DNA of 64,000 bases from Domibacillus enclensis (GCF_900156125.1 NZ_FTLX01000006.1:62001-126000); one strand, 5' to 3'; positions 33,940-42,951 are shown, counted from the stretch's first letter. The notes: generated by a model not told the origin, from the letters alone. Translations and numbers: made by a program.

Positions 33940-35959
33940 TCTTCGTCATGTCTAGGGCGGATAAAGGCCTTGCGTACAAATACCCCTGTGCTTCTGTGCA
34001 GTTCATCTCCAGAAGAAGCCGCGCCTGCTCCTGTGATTCCACACCTTCCGCAATAACCTTCATATTTAAATTCCGTGCAAGATCGATAATGGTTTTCACG
34101 ATCGCTTGATGATCTTCGGATAAATCGCGAACGAACGATTGATCAATTTTCAGCTTCGTGATTGGGAATTTCCCTAAATAGCTGAGGGAGCTGTAGCCGG
34201 TGCCAAAATCGTCGATGCTGACGTGAATGCCGATTTCCCGCAGGCAGCTTAACACTTTTTGAGCGTGAGACACGTCCGCTGTCATGCTTTCGGTTATTTC
34301 AAGATCAAGCCACTCAGGCGCAAGTCCTGTTTGTTCCAGAATATGCTCGACTTTTTCAACGAAGTGCTGCTGCATAAACTGGCGAAGCGACACATTGACA
34401 CTCATGCGGACCGGTGGAAACCCAGCTTCCTGCCAGGCCTTGTTTTGAGCGCAGGCGGTTTCAAGCACCCACGATCCGATCGGGATAATTAAGCCGGTTT
34501 CCTCCGCAAGCGGAATAAAGTCCGCCGGCGAAATCAGCCCGATCTTTGGATGGTTCCACCGGAGGAGCGCCTCTGTCCCGATGATTTTGTTTGTTTTCAT
34601 ATCGATCTGTGGCTGGTATTCAAGATAAAACTGCTGCTCGTCAATGGCTTTATGCATTTCGCGTTCGAGCATCATTTTGTCGCTTAAATCCCGGTGCAGG
34701 TCGACGGTGAAAAACTGATAATTATTTTTTCCTTTTTCTTTTGCAAAATACATGGCAGCGTCAGCGTTTTGAATTAACGCTTCTGCGTCGGTTCCATCAG
34801 CCGGATACATACTGATCCCGATGCTCGTGCTGATGAAGATGTCCAGGTTTTCAATGAGAAAAAAGTGGTTCATCTCATCGCAAATGCGCTTGGCAATCAT
34901 TCCGGCCGTTTTCCGTGTAATAGAAGGAAGCAAAATAGCGTATTCATCACCGCCCAGCCGCGCGGCGATATCGGTCTGGCGAATGCATTTTCGGAGCCTG
35001 TCCGCTACCTTTATGAGAAGCAGGTCTCCATTGCTGTGGCCCATTGTATCATTCACATTTTTAAACCGGTCTAAATCCAAAAACATGACAGCAAACGGTT
35101 CTTTCTTTTTGGAGGAAAGATCCAGTTCGGCTGTTAATTCTTTTTGAAAAAGGCGGCGGTTGGCAAGGCCCGTTAAATCATCGTAATGGGCCATTTGATG
35201 AATTCGTTTTTCTGCTTGCTTTCGTGTGGTGATGTCAATAGCGGTTCCGACCACCTCGATTACGCGGCCATCTTCTTTTATGGGAGATAAATAAACAAGG
35301 AAAAACCGGTCAAATAAATCAATTTCGAAATGCAGCTCTTCCCCCGCAAGCCCTCGCTTTAAATGAGGATAAAAGCGTGGAACAGTATGCGCTGGCAAAA
35401 TATCCTCGAACGAAATGGGGCTTTCCAGATCGCTCGGCATTCCCATGCGCTTTGCCAGCTTGCCTTCGATCATGGTGAGAAGCAATTGACCTTCATCCGT
35501 TTCCTTATATTTGAAAATTGCATTTTGCAGATGCTTGACCACATGTTGAAATTGCTGCTTTAACGCCAGTTCAAGCTTGTCCTTTGTTTGAACCTTTTCG
35601 GTAATGTCCGAGTCAACAGACATGTATTTCACTAATTGATGCTGTTCATTAAAGATCGGGATGATTGTGGCGCTGACGCTGTAAAACGAGCCATCCTTTG
35701 CTTTATTATGTACGTCTTTTTTCCAGACGAGCCCTTGTTCTAGCGTCGAGCGAAGGGAAGAAAAGTAGTCGGCTGGATGCAAATGTGAATCAAATATAGA
35801 ATGAGGCTGTCCGATAATTTCATCGCGTGTGTATTTGGAAATGGTGCAAAATTTATCGTTCACGTATAAAATGTGTCCATCGATGTGAGTAATAGAGATT
35901 GAAAATTCGTTTTCGAGTGCATGCAGCATAGCAGAAATGTCTGTTAAGTGATTTAGCAT
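33926..35959 (-). CDS. PAS-PAS-GGDEF-EAL cyclic-di-GMP protein
   Basis: A 677-residue cytoplasmic protein. A first PAS domain (about 10-125; ITHIDGHILYVNDKFCTISK), a short helical linker, a second PAS-like region (about 150-245), GGDEF (about 255-415, active-site RLGGDEYAIL and DLDRFKNVND) and EAL (about 425-675, with GTEALLRW, DDFGTGYSSL and a KIDQSF lysine). Both catalytic motifs look intact, so it may both make and break c-di-GMP, or one domain may regulate the other. No transmembrane segment; the PAS domains may bind heme, flavin or a small ligand. It stands alone. Confidence 0.85.
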   Translation of the reverse strand: MLNHLTDISAMLHALENEFSISITHIDGHILYVNDKFCTISKYTRDEIIGQPHSIFDSHLHPADYFSSLRSTLEQGLVWKKDVHNKAKDGSFYSVSATIIPIFNEQHQLVKYMSVDSDITEKVQTKDKLELALKQQFQHVVKHLQNAIFKYKETDEGQLLLTMIEGKLAKRMGMPSDLESPISFEDILPAHTVPRFYPHLKRGLAGEELHFEIDLFDRFFLVYLSPIKEDGRVIEVVGTAIDITTRKQAEKRIHQMAHYDDLTGLANRRLFQKELTAELDLSSKKKEPFAVMFLDLDRFKNVNDTMGHSNGDLLLIKVADRLRKCIRQTDIAARLGGDEYAILLPSITRKTAGMIAKRICDEMNHFFLIENLDIFISTSIGISMYPADGTDAEALIQNADAAMYFAKEKGKNNYQFFTVDLHRDLSDKMMLEREMHKAIDEQQFYLEYQPQIDMKTNKIIGTEALLRWNHPKIGLISPADFIPLAEETGLIIPIGSWVLETACAQNKAWQEAGFPPVRMSVNVSLRQFMQQHFVEKVEHILEQTGLAPEWLDLEITESMTADVSHAQKVLSCLREIGIHVSIDDFGTGYSSLSYLGKFPITKLKIDQSFVRDLSEDHQAIVKTIIDLARNLNMKVIAEGVESQEQARLLLEMNCTEAQGYLYARPLSALDMTKKLSG

Positions 35960-36135
35960 AGGTTTGAATCCTTTCCCATTTAGCGCTCTTTCTTTATTTT
36001 AAACGGAATTTCCTTCTTTTACATTATTTATCGGCTGCTTTGGAAAAAATTATCGAAAAAACTTTTCTGTTTATTCTGTTTTTTTAACGTAAAAAGGGTA
36101 TACAGTACATAATATAAACAATCGGAGGGATCAAC

Positions 36136-36405
36136 ATGGGATGGAAATACTGGAAGGTGGTTCTACGATATGGCCATGTAGGCAAGCGGAATGAAATAAG
36201 CGTGGCTCGTTATTTGGTTACAGAAGAGCATTATACGCCGGTTGTTGTTATGGACCAGGCAGCCAATATGCCGGGCGTGAAGCATAATGGGGTCGTGTCA
36301 GTAAAAGAAATTGAGCGGGTGGATTTCTTAGAAGGCAAGCGGCTGGAGCAGGAGAATTTTTTCCTTCAAAAAATGAAAGCGTTTCACTCCGATCAGACAG
36401 CTTAA
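36136..36405 (+). CDS. Small conserved-type protein of unknown function
   Basis: An 89-residue basic protein (YWKVVLRYGHVGKRNEISVA near the start). Not recognised. No membrane segment or cysteine. ATCGGAGGGATC gives a strong ribosome binding site 6 bases ahead of the ATG. The codon use is like its neighbours, so it is likely a real gene; it is 73 bases ahead of the ribokinase gene and a weak hairpin may lie between. Confidence 0.6.
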   Translation: MGWKYWKVVLRYGHVGKRNEISVARYLVTEEHYTPVVVMDQAANMPGVKHNGVVSVKEIERVDFLEGKRLEQENFFLQKMKAFHSDQTA

Positions 36406-36478
36406 ACAGAAAGCCTCTGTTGCATTCACTGGCAATTGAGGCTTGTTTCTTTTATGCTTAATTAGTGAGGTGAACAGG

Positions 36479-37402
36479 ATGGGGCGCATAACAGTAGTAG
36501 GGAGCTATGTAGTCGATTTAATGAGCCGGACGCCGCAGCTGCCGAAGCCCGGTGAAACCGTTTTAGGCGGTCCGTTCCAGATGGGTCCGGGCGGCAAAGG
36601 CGGAAACCAGGCGACTGCCGCGGCTAGAAGCGGATCGGACGTTGCTTTCGTCACGAAAGTAGGCGATGACGTATTTGGAAAAGAAGCAATCAAGCATTTT
36701 GAGCGGGAAGGGTTTAACATTCAGTTTGTTCACAGGAGCAAAACGGAAGCAACCGGGACAGCTTTGATTGCAGTGGATGACCAGGGAGAAAATGATATTG
36801 TCATTGCGCCGGGTGCATGCGGGACGATGACACGATCCGATGTCTTAAAGGCAGAGGAGGAGATAAAGCGTTCACAAATGGTCATGCTGCAGCTGGAAAT
36901 CAGCTTCGAAGCCATTGAAGCGGCGATCAAGAAAGCTGTGCATCATCAGGTGCCGGTGCTGCTGAATCCGGCTCCCTGCGTGGATTTTCCACAGGAATGG
37001 CTGAAGTATATTACATATGCCACACCGAATGAAACCGAAGCGCTTGGACTGACAGGTGTTGAAGTAACGGACGCGTTGTCTGCTCAAGAAGCGGCGGATG
37101 TGCTGCACGAAAAGGGTGTGAAAACCGTCGTCATCACACTGGGAAAACAAGGTGTGTTTTTATCCAAGGAAGCTGGAAAAGGAGCATGGATGGACGGGTT
37201 TTCAGTAAAGGCTATGGATACAACGGGAGCAGGCGACGCGTTTAATGGCGGATTTGCACATGCGATCGGCAGTGGCGCACCCGTGGAGGAAGCGGTTCAA
37301 TTCGGACAAGCTGTTGCCGCGTTGTCTGTCACAAAAATGGGGACCGCTGCGTCGATGCCAACGCAAGATGAAATAAAAGCGTTTTTAAAAGACCATCAGT
37401 AG
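36479..37402 (+). CDS. rbsK: Ribokinase-like PfkB-family sugar kinase
   Basis: A 307-residue kinase. The PfkB signatures are present: GPGGKGGNQATAAARSGSDV near residue 37 and the ATP/catalytic DTTGAGDAFNGGFA near 250 with the base D. TPNETEALGL is also typical. It phosphorylates ribose or a related sugar at O5. No rbsDACB transporter is near; a PTS IIA domain gene follows after 30 bases. GTGAGGTG precedes ATG 36479. Confidence 0.8.
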   Translation: MGRITVVGSYVVDLMSRTPQLPKPGETVLGGPFQMGPGGKGGNQATAAARSGSDVAFVTKVGDDVFGKEAIKHFEREGFNIQFVHRSKTEATGTALIAVDDQGENDIVIAPGACGTMTRSDVLKAEEEIKRSQMVMLQLEISFEAIEAAIKKAVHHQVPVLLNPAPCVDFPQEWLKYITYATPNETEALGLTGVEVTDALSAQEAADVLHEKGVKTVVITLGKQGVFLSKEAGKGAWMDGFSVKAMDTTGAGDAFNGGFAHAIGSGAPVEEAVQFGQAVAALSVTKMGTAASMPTQDEIKAFLKDHQ

Positions 37403-37432
37403 GGAATAGAAAGAAAAAAGGAGTGAATGTTT

Positions 37433-37954
37433 ATGGGATTTTTAAATAAACTGTTTGGCGGCAAGGATGAAAGCGGGGCTGCACAATCCGTGTCTGAAGT
37501 AGTGCTTGTATCGCCGATGACCGGTGACGTTGTGGCATTAACAGAGGTGCCCGATCCGGTTTTTTCTCAAAAGATGATGGGTGATGGCGTCGCGGTAAAT
37601 CCAACCGAAGGCAAAGTCGTGGCACCCGCAGATGCGAAAGTATTGAATGTTTTTCCAACAAAGCATGCGATTGGCCTTGAAGTGGCGGGTGGGCTGGAAA
37701 TTTTAATTCACGTCGGGCTCGATACTGTTAATATGAAGGGTGAAGGATTTGATGTACAGGTAGCCGAGGGCGATCAAGTGAAAAAAGGTGATGTACTGCT
37801 GACGTACAGCCTGGAGCTTGTTCGTGAAAAAGCCGCCAGCATCATTACCCCAATGATCATCTCAAATGGCGATATGGTCGAACGGATGGACAAGCACGAA
37901 AATGTTCCAGCCACAGCCGGTGAAACGCCTGTGCTGACAGTAAAATTGAAATAA
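37433..37954 (+). CDS. Stand-alone PTS glucose-type IIA protein (Crr-like)
   Basis: A 173-residue IIA-Glc domain: VLVSPMTGDVVALTEVPDPV at the start of the fold, the first active-site histidine in PTKHAIGLE and the phosphorylated histidine in ILIHVGLDTV. It receives phosphate from HPr and hands it to a IIB domain elsewhere. As a free protein it could serve several PTS permeases lacking IIA or act as a regulator. ATG 37433 is chosen because GGAG lies 9 bases ahead; ATG 37427 is too close. Confidence 0.85.
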   Translation: MGFLNKLFGGKDESGAAQSVSEVVLVSPMTGDVVALTEVPDPVFSQKMMGDGVAVNPTEGKVVAPADAKVLNVFPTKHAIGLEVAGGLEILIHVGLDTVNMKGEGFDVQVAEGDQVKKGDVLLTYSLELVREKAASIITPMIISNGDMVERMDKHENVPATAGETPVLTVKLK

Positions 37955-37956
37955 CG

Positions 37957-37991
37957 AAAAGCCGGCTCACTGATGAAGTGAACCGGCTTTT
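37957..37991 (+). terminator. Terminator after the PTS IIA gene
   Basis: AAAAGCCGG-CT-CACT pairs with AGTG-AA-CCGGCTTTT. Confidence 0.85.
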
Positions 37992-38016
37992 GCTATGTAA
38001 CGACGGGATCAATTTT

Positions 38017-38175
38017 GCTAACGCTGATATTCTATGGCTAACGCTGATATTCTGTCACTAACGCTGATATCACCGTGTCTATCGCTGATAAATCGGGATA
38101 CCGGCGTTAGCGTTGCTTATTTCGGCGATAAACAAAATATATCGGCGTTAACATTCCTTATTCCGGCGTTAGCGA
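38017..38175. repeat. Phased inverted repeat array A3 (best-preserved TAACGCYGATAT array)
   Basis: Four forward units start exactly 20 bases apart at 38017, 38037, 38057 and 38077 (GCTAACGCTGATAT, GCTAACGCTGATAT, ACTAACGCTGATAT, GTCTATCGCTGATA). Then come four reverse units with GGCG cores at 38103, 38124, 38144 and 38165 (for example ATACCGGCGTTAGC). The whole element is about 160 bases and symmetric about 38093. Short open frames across it are by-products of the repeat. Confidence 0.85.
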
Positions 38176-38181
38176 CGCTTT

Positions 38182-39390
38182 TTATCCCACAAAAGCACGA
38201 ATCGCATCGGTTAAGCTGTAAAGACCAAGCCCTGTACAAATAAGAGCGACAAGTCCTCCGATGATATTTGCCTTAAGTGAATTTGTATACTCCCCAAGCC
38301 GGTGCTTATTATTCATAATGATCAACAGCATAATCGAAATGAACGGAAGCAAGATCCCATTCAGTGCCTGGGCAAACAAGAGAACATCCAGTGGCTCAAA
38401 GCCGATCGCCGAGGAAAGAATCCCGATGACCATGACGGCTGTAAAAACAAGCTTAAAGCGCCGGTCCTTCATCCCATTTTCCCATTTCAAGACACTGCCG
38501 ATCGTAATAGCCGCGCCGAGCGGGGAAGCAATCGCGGAAGACAGGCCTGCCGCAAACAACCCGACGCTGATAAAGACCTTTGCCCAGCTGCCGAGAAGGG
38601 GTTCAAGCTGCAAGGACAGCTCCGCCACACTTTCCACCTCAATGCCGCGAATCATTGTGGCTGAGGTGATTAAAATGGCCGCGGTAATGAGACCGCCAAC
38701 ACCAATTGATACGATAATATCCCAGCGTGATTCCTTCAAGTCAGCCGGCTTGCTCCACCGCTCCTGAACGGTAGAGGAATGGATAAAAAGATTGTAAGGA
38801 ACAACGGTTGTGCCAATTAATGCGACAATCGTCAAAATAGAGCCGGCTGGAATAGAAGGGACAAAGGCTTTTTTCAAGACTTCCCCGACATCAGGCTGTG
38901 CCACAAACATCGTCGTCACAAATGTGACACTCATAATGACAATTAAAACGATCATGACTTTTTCAACTATTTTGTAGCTGCCGGAAAGACCGAGCAGCAA
39001 AATAATCACGCCGACAATTGGTCCGAGCACATTGCCCGGAATGCCCGTCAGTGTTGATATGCCAAGAGACGTTCCGAGCAAATCACCAGCGATGTAAGCG
39101 GAACAGCCGACAGTGATCGCAATCATGACGAGCCACATCGAGCCGTATTTTAAAATGGGGTTGGAAAACTGCTCCCGTATTGCGTCTCCAAGACTCGACT
39201 GCGTAATGATTCCAAGCCGCGCCGTCATCTCCTGTAAAATCATCGTCGCCGCGATGGAAAAAACAACGGCCCACAAAACGGCATAGCCAAATGAAGCACC
39301 GGCTCGTGTAGCGGTAGTAACTGTTCCCGGTCCAATAAAAGAGGCAGTGACGATCGCGCCGGGTCCAATGACTTTCAAGCGTTCCTTCAC
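38182..39390 (-). CDS. NRAMP-like transporter lacking the metal-binding DPGN motif
   Basis: A 402-residue membrane protein with 11 helices and the NRAMP fold (GPGAIVTASFIGPGTVTTAT in helix 1; PYNLFIHSSTVQERW in helix 6). In true Mn/Fe transporters helix 1 reads DPGN and helix 6 reads A-x-x-M-P-H; here these are GPGT and VVPYN, so the aspartate, asparagine, methionine and histidine of the metal site are all changed. It therefore probably moves something else. It follows a ureohydrolase gene by 28 bases on the same strand. The GTG at 39390 has no good site; AGAGGGG lies ahead of an in-frame ATT/CTG a few codons upstream, so the true start may be non-standard. Confidence 0.75.
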   Translation of the reverse strand: MKERLKVIGPGAIVTASFIGPGTVTTATRAGASFGYAVLWAVVFSIAATMILQEMTARLGIITQSSLGDAIREQFSNPILKYGSMWLVMIAITVGCSAYIAGDLLGTSLGISTLTGIPGNVLGPIVGVIILLLGLSGSYKIVEKVMIVLIVIMSVTFVTTMFVAQPDVGEVLKKAFVPSIPAGSILTIVALIGTTVVPYNLFIHSSTVQERWSKPADLKESRWDIIVSIGVGGLITAAILITSATMIRGIEVESVAELSLQLEPLLGSWAKVFISVGLFAAGLSSAIASPLGAAITIGSVLKWENGMKDRRFKLVFTAVMVIGILSSAIGFEPLDVLLFAQALNGILLPFISIMLLIIMNNKHRLGEYTNSLKANIIGGLVALICTGLGLYSLTDAIRAFVG

Positions 39391-39418
39391 AGATTTCGCC
39401 AGAATGAATCATCCCCTC

Positions 39419-40360
39419 TTATTGGTTTTTATGCAAAATATGACCGGCCAGTGCATACAAAATGATCGTTGAGGACAAATGAGCTGAAAATTGGGATGGG
39501 TCCTGCTGTGGATACACCTCCACAAAATCCATACCGACAATGCCCTGCTTGGCAATTTCATGAACGAGCGTCAGCAGCTCATACGATGTGAGTCCATTCC
39601 CGTCAACAGGTCCGCCAGGGTTAAAGGCATAATCCATAACGTCGCTGCAAATGCTTAAATACACGCAGTCTACATCCTTCGCCGCCATTTCATGCAGCTG
39701 GCGTCCTAATGCTTTTAAGTCTGAATGCTCCCGGATCTCATTCACGGTAATCGTGACCGCTCCTGCATCACGTGCATTCCGGCCGCTTTCCGGCTTGTTG
39801 CGGGGGCCGTGAATGCCGGCATGAATAATGCTTTCATTTCGGACACCTTCTTGCTCATACAGGCGCATAAATGGACTGCAGCGTGCGTATGGATCGCCTT
39901 CATGAGAAGGAAGGTTATCATAGTGTGCATCTAAATGTATAATGCCGACTTTTTTTCCTTGGTTCGTCAGTGACTTCACGATCGGAAACGTAACGCCATG
40001 GTCACCGCCAAGCCCGATTAACAGCTTGCCGCTTTTCCAGAGAGGGTCGGTGAAGCTTGAAATCCGCTCCATCGTTTCCTCCACATCCGCTGGCACCACA
40101 TCCACGTCGCCTACGTCCCCGAGCTTGATGTGCTCAAATACATCAATATGGTCGAGCTCCGGCAAATAGCCGCTATAGCGTCCTGAGCTGATGCGCATTA
40201 CCTTTGGACCAAGTTCACACCCCGTGTAATCGCCCCATGTCACAGCGCCTTCCCACGGTACACCATAAACGACAGCGTCAACTTCCTCCAAACGGTTTTC
40301 ACCTGCTAAATTTTTAGCGCCTAAAAAGCAGGGCGTATTGCCATAGATCGTCTCTGTCAT
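39419..40360 (-). CDS. Arginase/agmatinase-family ureohydrolase with altered metal ligand
   Basis: A 313-residue ureohydrolase. Present are G-G-D-H-G, the H-L-D-A-H-Y-D metal motif, a G-M-D-F-V-E-V end motif. The fourth motif, normally S-x-D-x-D-x-x-D-P, reads SICSDVMDY: the first bridging aspartate is a cysteine. The family hydrolyses guanidino compounds (arginine, agmatine, guanidinobutyrate, guanidine) to urea plus an amine, with two Mn or Ni ions. The substrate here is unknown. ATG 40360 has AAGGAA 7 bases ahead; a longer start is possible. It is transcribed before the NRAMP-like gene. Confidence 0.8.
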   Translation of the reverse strand: MTETIYGNTPCFLGAKNLAGENRLEEVDAVVYGVPWEGAVTWGDYTGCELGPKVMRISSGRYSGYLPELDHIDVFEHIKLGDVGDVDVVPADVEETMERISSFTDPLWKSGKLLIGLGGDHGVTFPIVKSLTNQGKKVGIIHLDAHYDNLPSHEGDPYARCSPFMRLYEQEGVRNESIIHAGIHGPRNKPESGRNARDAGAVTITVNEIREHSDLKALGRQLHEMAAKDVDCVYLSICSDVMDYAFNPGGPVDGNGLTSYELLTLVHEIAKQGIVGMDFVEVYPQQDPSQFSAHLSSTIILYALAGHILHKNQ

Positions 40361-40477
40361 CGAACCATTCCTTTCGTCACACATATAGTTTTGTTTTCCC
40401 TTTTCCCTAACAAATAGGAAGAAAACCGGGAATTTAAAAAAGCCCGATGGTAAAATAAAAGAGAAGAGGTGATCACC

Positions 40478-41080
40478 ATGAAGCTATTATTCTCGATTTT
40501 TATGACCTTTTTTAAATTATCACCGATTACGTTCGGCGGAGGGTATGCGATGATTCCTGTCATTCAGCGCGAAGTGGTAGAAGAAAAGCGCTGGCTCGAC
40601 GAAGAGGATGTCACGGATGTATTTGCCCTGTCCGGCTCGATTCCCGGGGCCATCGCGATTAATGCGGCTACCTTTATCGGCTACCGGATTGCCGGCATCC
40701 CCGGTGCGGCAGCGGCCACCATCGGCGTGATGATCCCAACCTTTAGCATCGTCGCGGTGCTCAGCTTTTTTTATTTATTTTTCAGCACACATCCAAAGGT
40801 GGAGGCGGCATTTGAAGGCATCCGTCCGGCCGTTGTCGCCCTGATTGTTTATGCCGCGTGGAAAATGCGCAGGAGTGCGATCGTCGATAAAACAACGTTT
40901 ATCGTCGCAGCGTCCGCATTTGTGTGCCTCCTTTTCCTGCATTTGCATCCTGTGCTCGTCATCGTTCTCGGCGCGCTGTCCGGTGTCCTGCTGATCGGCG
41001 CACGTGACCGTCTCGGCATGCGGACAGCCATCGATGATCATGAAAAGCAGCCCGATTACTTTATGGGAGCGGATATTTGA
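40478..41080 (+). CDS. chrA1: Chromate transporter, first half-size subunit
   Basis: A 200-residue CHR-family protein with FFKLSPITFGGGYAMIPVIQ and SGSIPGAIAINAATFIGYR, the two conserved CHR motifs. Short-chain CHR proteins work as a pair of separately encoded halves that export chromate; B. subtilis YwrA/YwrB are the model. GAGGTG precedes ATG 40478. The following gene starts on the last base of this stop codon. Symbol is descriptive. Confidence 0.85.
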   Translation: MKLLFSIFMTFFKLSPITFGGGYAMIPVIQREVVEEKRWLDEEDVTDVFALSGSIPGAIAINAATFIGYRIAGIPGAAAATIGVMIPTFSIVAVLSFFYLFFSTHPKVEAAFEGIRPAVVALIVYAAWKMRRSAIVDKTTFIVAASAFVCLLFLHLHPVLVIVLGALSGVLLIGARDRLGMRTAIDDHEKQPDYFMGADI

Positions 41081-41616
41081 TGATGTGGCTGCTGTTTAAA
41101 ACGTTTTTTGTGATTGGGCTCGTGTCGTTCGGAGGCGGTTATGCGATCATTCCGGTCATTAAAGTAGCAGTGGTACGGCAAGGATGGATGAACACGCAGA
41201 CATTCACAGATGTGGTCGCCATTGCGGGTATGTCGCCCGGACCGATCGCGACGAACACGGCCGTTTTTACCGGCTTCCAGGTGAATGGCCTGTCCGGAGC
41301 AGCGGTGGCAGCACTGGCCATGGTGCTTCCCTCCTTGATTCTTGTTTTGGTTGTGGCTTCTTTTTTCGGCCGTTTAAATCATAACCGGACAATGAAAGCT
41401 GTTTTCTATGGGCTGCGGCCTGTTGTCATTGCCCTTATTTTGTTTGCGGCTGTCACGTTCGCGCTGTCAGCAGGCATGACAAACGGCGTGAATACACACA
41501 CGGCAAGCTTGGTCGGCATCTTTCTGTTTTCGCTGTTTCTATTAGTGAAGCGCGGCGCACATCCAGCGTATGTCATTGGCATGGCGGGTTTGCTTGGCAT
41601 GGCGTTTTATTCGTAA
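41080..41616 (+). CDS. chrA2: Chromate transporter, second half-size subunit
   Basis: A 178-residue CHR-family protein (GLVSFGGGYAIIPVIKVA, AGMSPGPIATNTAVFTGF), the partner of the preceding gene. The two halves are thought to insert in opposite topologies. The ATG at 41080 overlaps the previous stop by one base and GGGAGCGG lies within the previous gene, so translation is coupled. Confidence 0.85.
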   Translation: MMWLLFKTFFVIGLVSFGGGYAIIPVIKVAVVRQGWMNTQTFTDVVAIAGMSPGPIATNTAVFTGFQVNGLSGAAVAALAMVLPSLILVLVVASFFGRLNHNRTMKAVFYGLRPVVIALILFAAVTFALSAGMTNGVNTHTASLVGIFLFSLFLLVKRGAHPAYVIGMAGLLGMAFYS

Positions 41617-41673
41617 GGACGTATGTGGTCCATGGTCGCAGCAGGAACCATTCAGTACATTAAAGAGATGCAG

Positions 41674-41716
41674 AAGAGCATTGTCCTTCCTTGAAAAAAT
41701 GGAGGGCAATGCTCTT
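41674..41716. terminator. Terminator between the chromate and Fic genes
   Basis: AGAGCATTG-TC-CTTCC pairs with GGAGG-G-CAATGCTCT, then a T-rich tract. It ends the chr operon and could serve the Fic gene in the other direction. Confidence 0.75.
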
Positions 41717-41817
41717 CTATTTATTTTCTCCTCAATTTACAACAGCATTCAACGAGAACTATTTGGTGCTAATAAGTCACTTAATAATTCATGCCTTTTT
41801 TACAGATGATTCACTTT

Positions 41818-42951
41818 TTAAGTTAAGATTCTAACCAGATCATAATTTCGATATTTCTTGTTGCGCTTTGTTTGACGGTCTGTAAATAAAAGATCATTCT
41901 CAACAAGGAAATTGAGTGATTTTCTAGCTGTATTAGGGGAAATATTTAATGCGGCTGCGACCGATGCTACACTTGTAAAAGGATTTGAAAAAGTATATAT
42001 CCAAACTCTCTTGTCTGAATTGGTCACACAAATCTCGAGTCCTCTTTTAGCTAATTCCTCCGCTTTATCCAACTTCTCATTGATTTTGTCCGCCATTCGG
42101 TTACACGCATTAAGGAAGAACAGTATCCAACTACCCCAATCTGGATGACGGCCTCTGACACCATTAAGAAGGTCATAATAGCGCATTCGCTCTTTTTCTA
42201 ACTCTTCGCTTACAAAGAAGATCGGCTTCGTTACAAGCTTTGATTGAAGAAGGTATAAAACAATCAGGATACGGCCTAAACGGCCATTTCCGTCTAAGAA
42301 AGGATGTATAGACTCAAACTGAGCATGAAGAATGGCTGTTTTGATCAATGGGTTGCTTTGTTCATCGAATATATAGTGGTTTGCATTTTTCCCTAAGTGC
42401 CTTGTCGATAATTTCTGGCCATAAGGATGACCATTAATAAAGTACTCTAAATTCTCCATATATTCATCAATCTGTTGTGCAGATATTGGGATGTAAGAGG
42501 CATCCTCAATTTTATTGGTTGGTCCAATGAAATTTTGTATTTTTCTAAAGCTTCCGCTTGATTGAACAGATCCTCGTGCTCCTCGCATCAAAACTTGATG
42601 GAGATCTTGAATGAGTCTTGTTGAGATGGGATAGCCCTGGCGGATTCGTTCATATCCTTGAAATAAAGCTTCTTGATAATTGCTTACTTCGGTTATTTCC
42701 CATCTAGGGTTCTTATCGTCTTTTTCTTCCACCATATCTGTAAAGGTTACTTGTGTACCTTCAATACGAGTTGATTCTACAGATTCACTAAGAGAAAGAA
42801 TTTGAACCAATGCTTCACTGACAATAGAGTGTTTAAATTTTTCCTCCAAAGTACCGATTTTATGAGTAGTATCAGACAACACATTTAAAATTTTTAACGC
42901 ATCGCTATTGTTAACATTTACGGGAAGGTGTATTAGTCCTTGAATAGCCAT
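41818..42951 (-). CDS. Fic-family adenylyltransferase, class II with inhibitory motif
   Basis: A 377-residue protein. The catalytic loop HPFLDGNGRLGR spans residues 216-227 and is complete (H216, N222, R227). The N-terminal helix carries the autoinhibitory motif S-T-R-I-E-G (60-65), of the form (S/T)xxxE(G/N), in which E64 would block ATP. The C-terminus is a winged helix (VASVAAALNISPNTARKSLN) that may bind DNA. Such proteins AMPylate target proteins; targets are unknown. The gene and its 600-base upstream region are richer in A and T than the neighbours, which suggests acquisition by transfer. AAGGAG precedes the ATG. Confidence 0.85.
   Translation of the reverse strand: MAIQGLIHLPVNVNNSDALKILNVLSDTTHKIGTLEEKFKHSIVSEALVQILSLSESVESTRIEGTQVTFTDMVEEKDDKNPRWEITEVSNYQEALFQGYERIRQGYPISTRLIQDLHQVLMRGARGSVQSSGSFRKIQNFIGPTNKIEDASYIPISAQQIDEYMENLEYFINGHPYGQKLSTRHLGKNANHYIFDEQSNPLIKTAILHAQFESIHPFLDGNGRLGRILIVLYLLQSKLVTKPIFFVSEELEKERMRYYDLLNGVRGRHPDWGSWILFFLNACNRMADKINEKLDKAEELAKRGLEICVTNSDKRVWIYTFSNPFTSVASVAAALNISPNTARKSLNFLVENDLLFTDRQTKRNKKYRNYDLVRILT

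Noticed and set aside
36379-36391. TGAAAGCGTTTCA, cre-like palindrome near the end of the 89-residue gene
   Set aside because: It is one base shorter than a cre site and inside a coding sequence; no strong reason to call it functional.
38017-38175. CRISPR array
   Set aside because: The repeats are too short (about 12-14 bases), spacers are 6-8 bases, orientation flips at the centre and no cas genes are near.
38034-38243. Open frame across array A3 on the plus strand
   Set aside because: It is a translation of the 20-base repeats, with no ribosome site, and it overlaps the end of the NRAMP-like gene.
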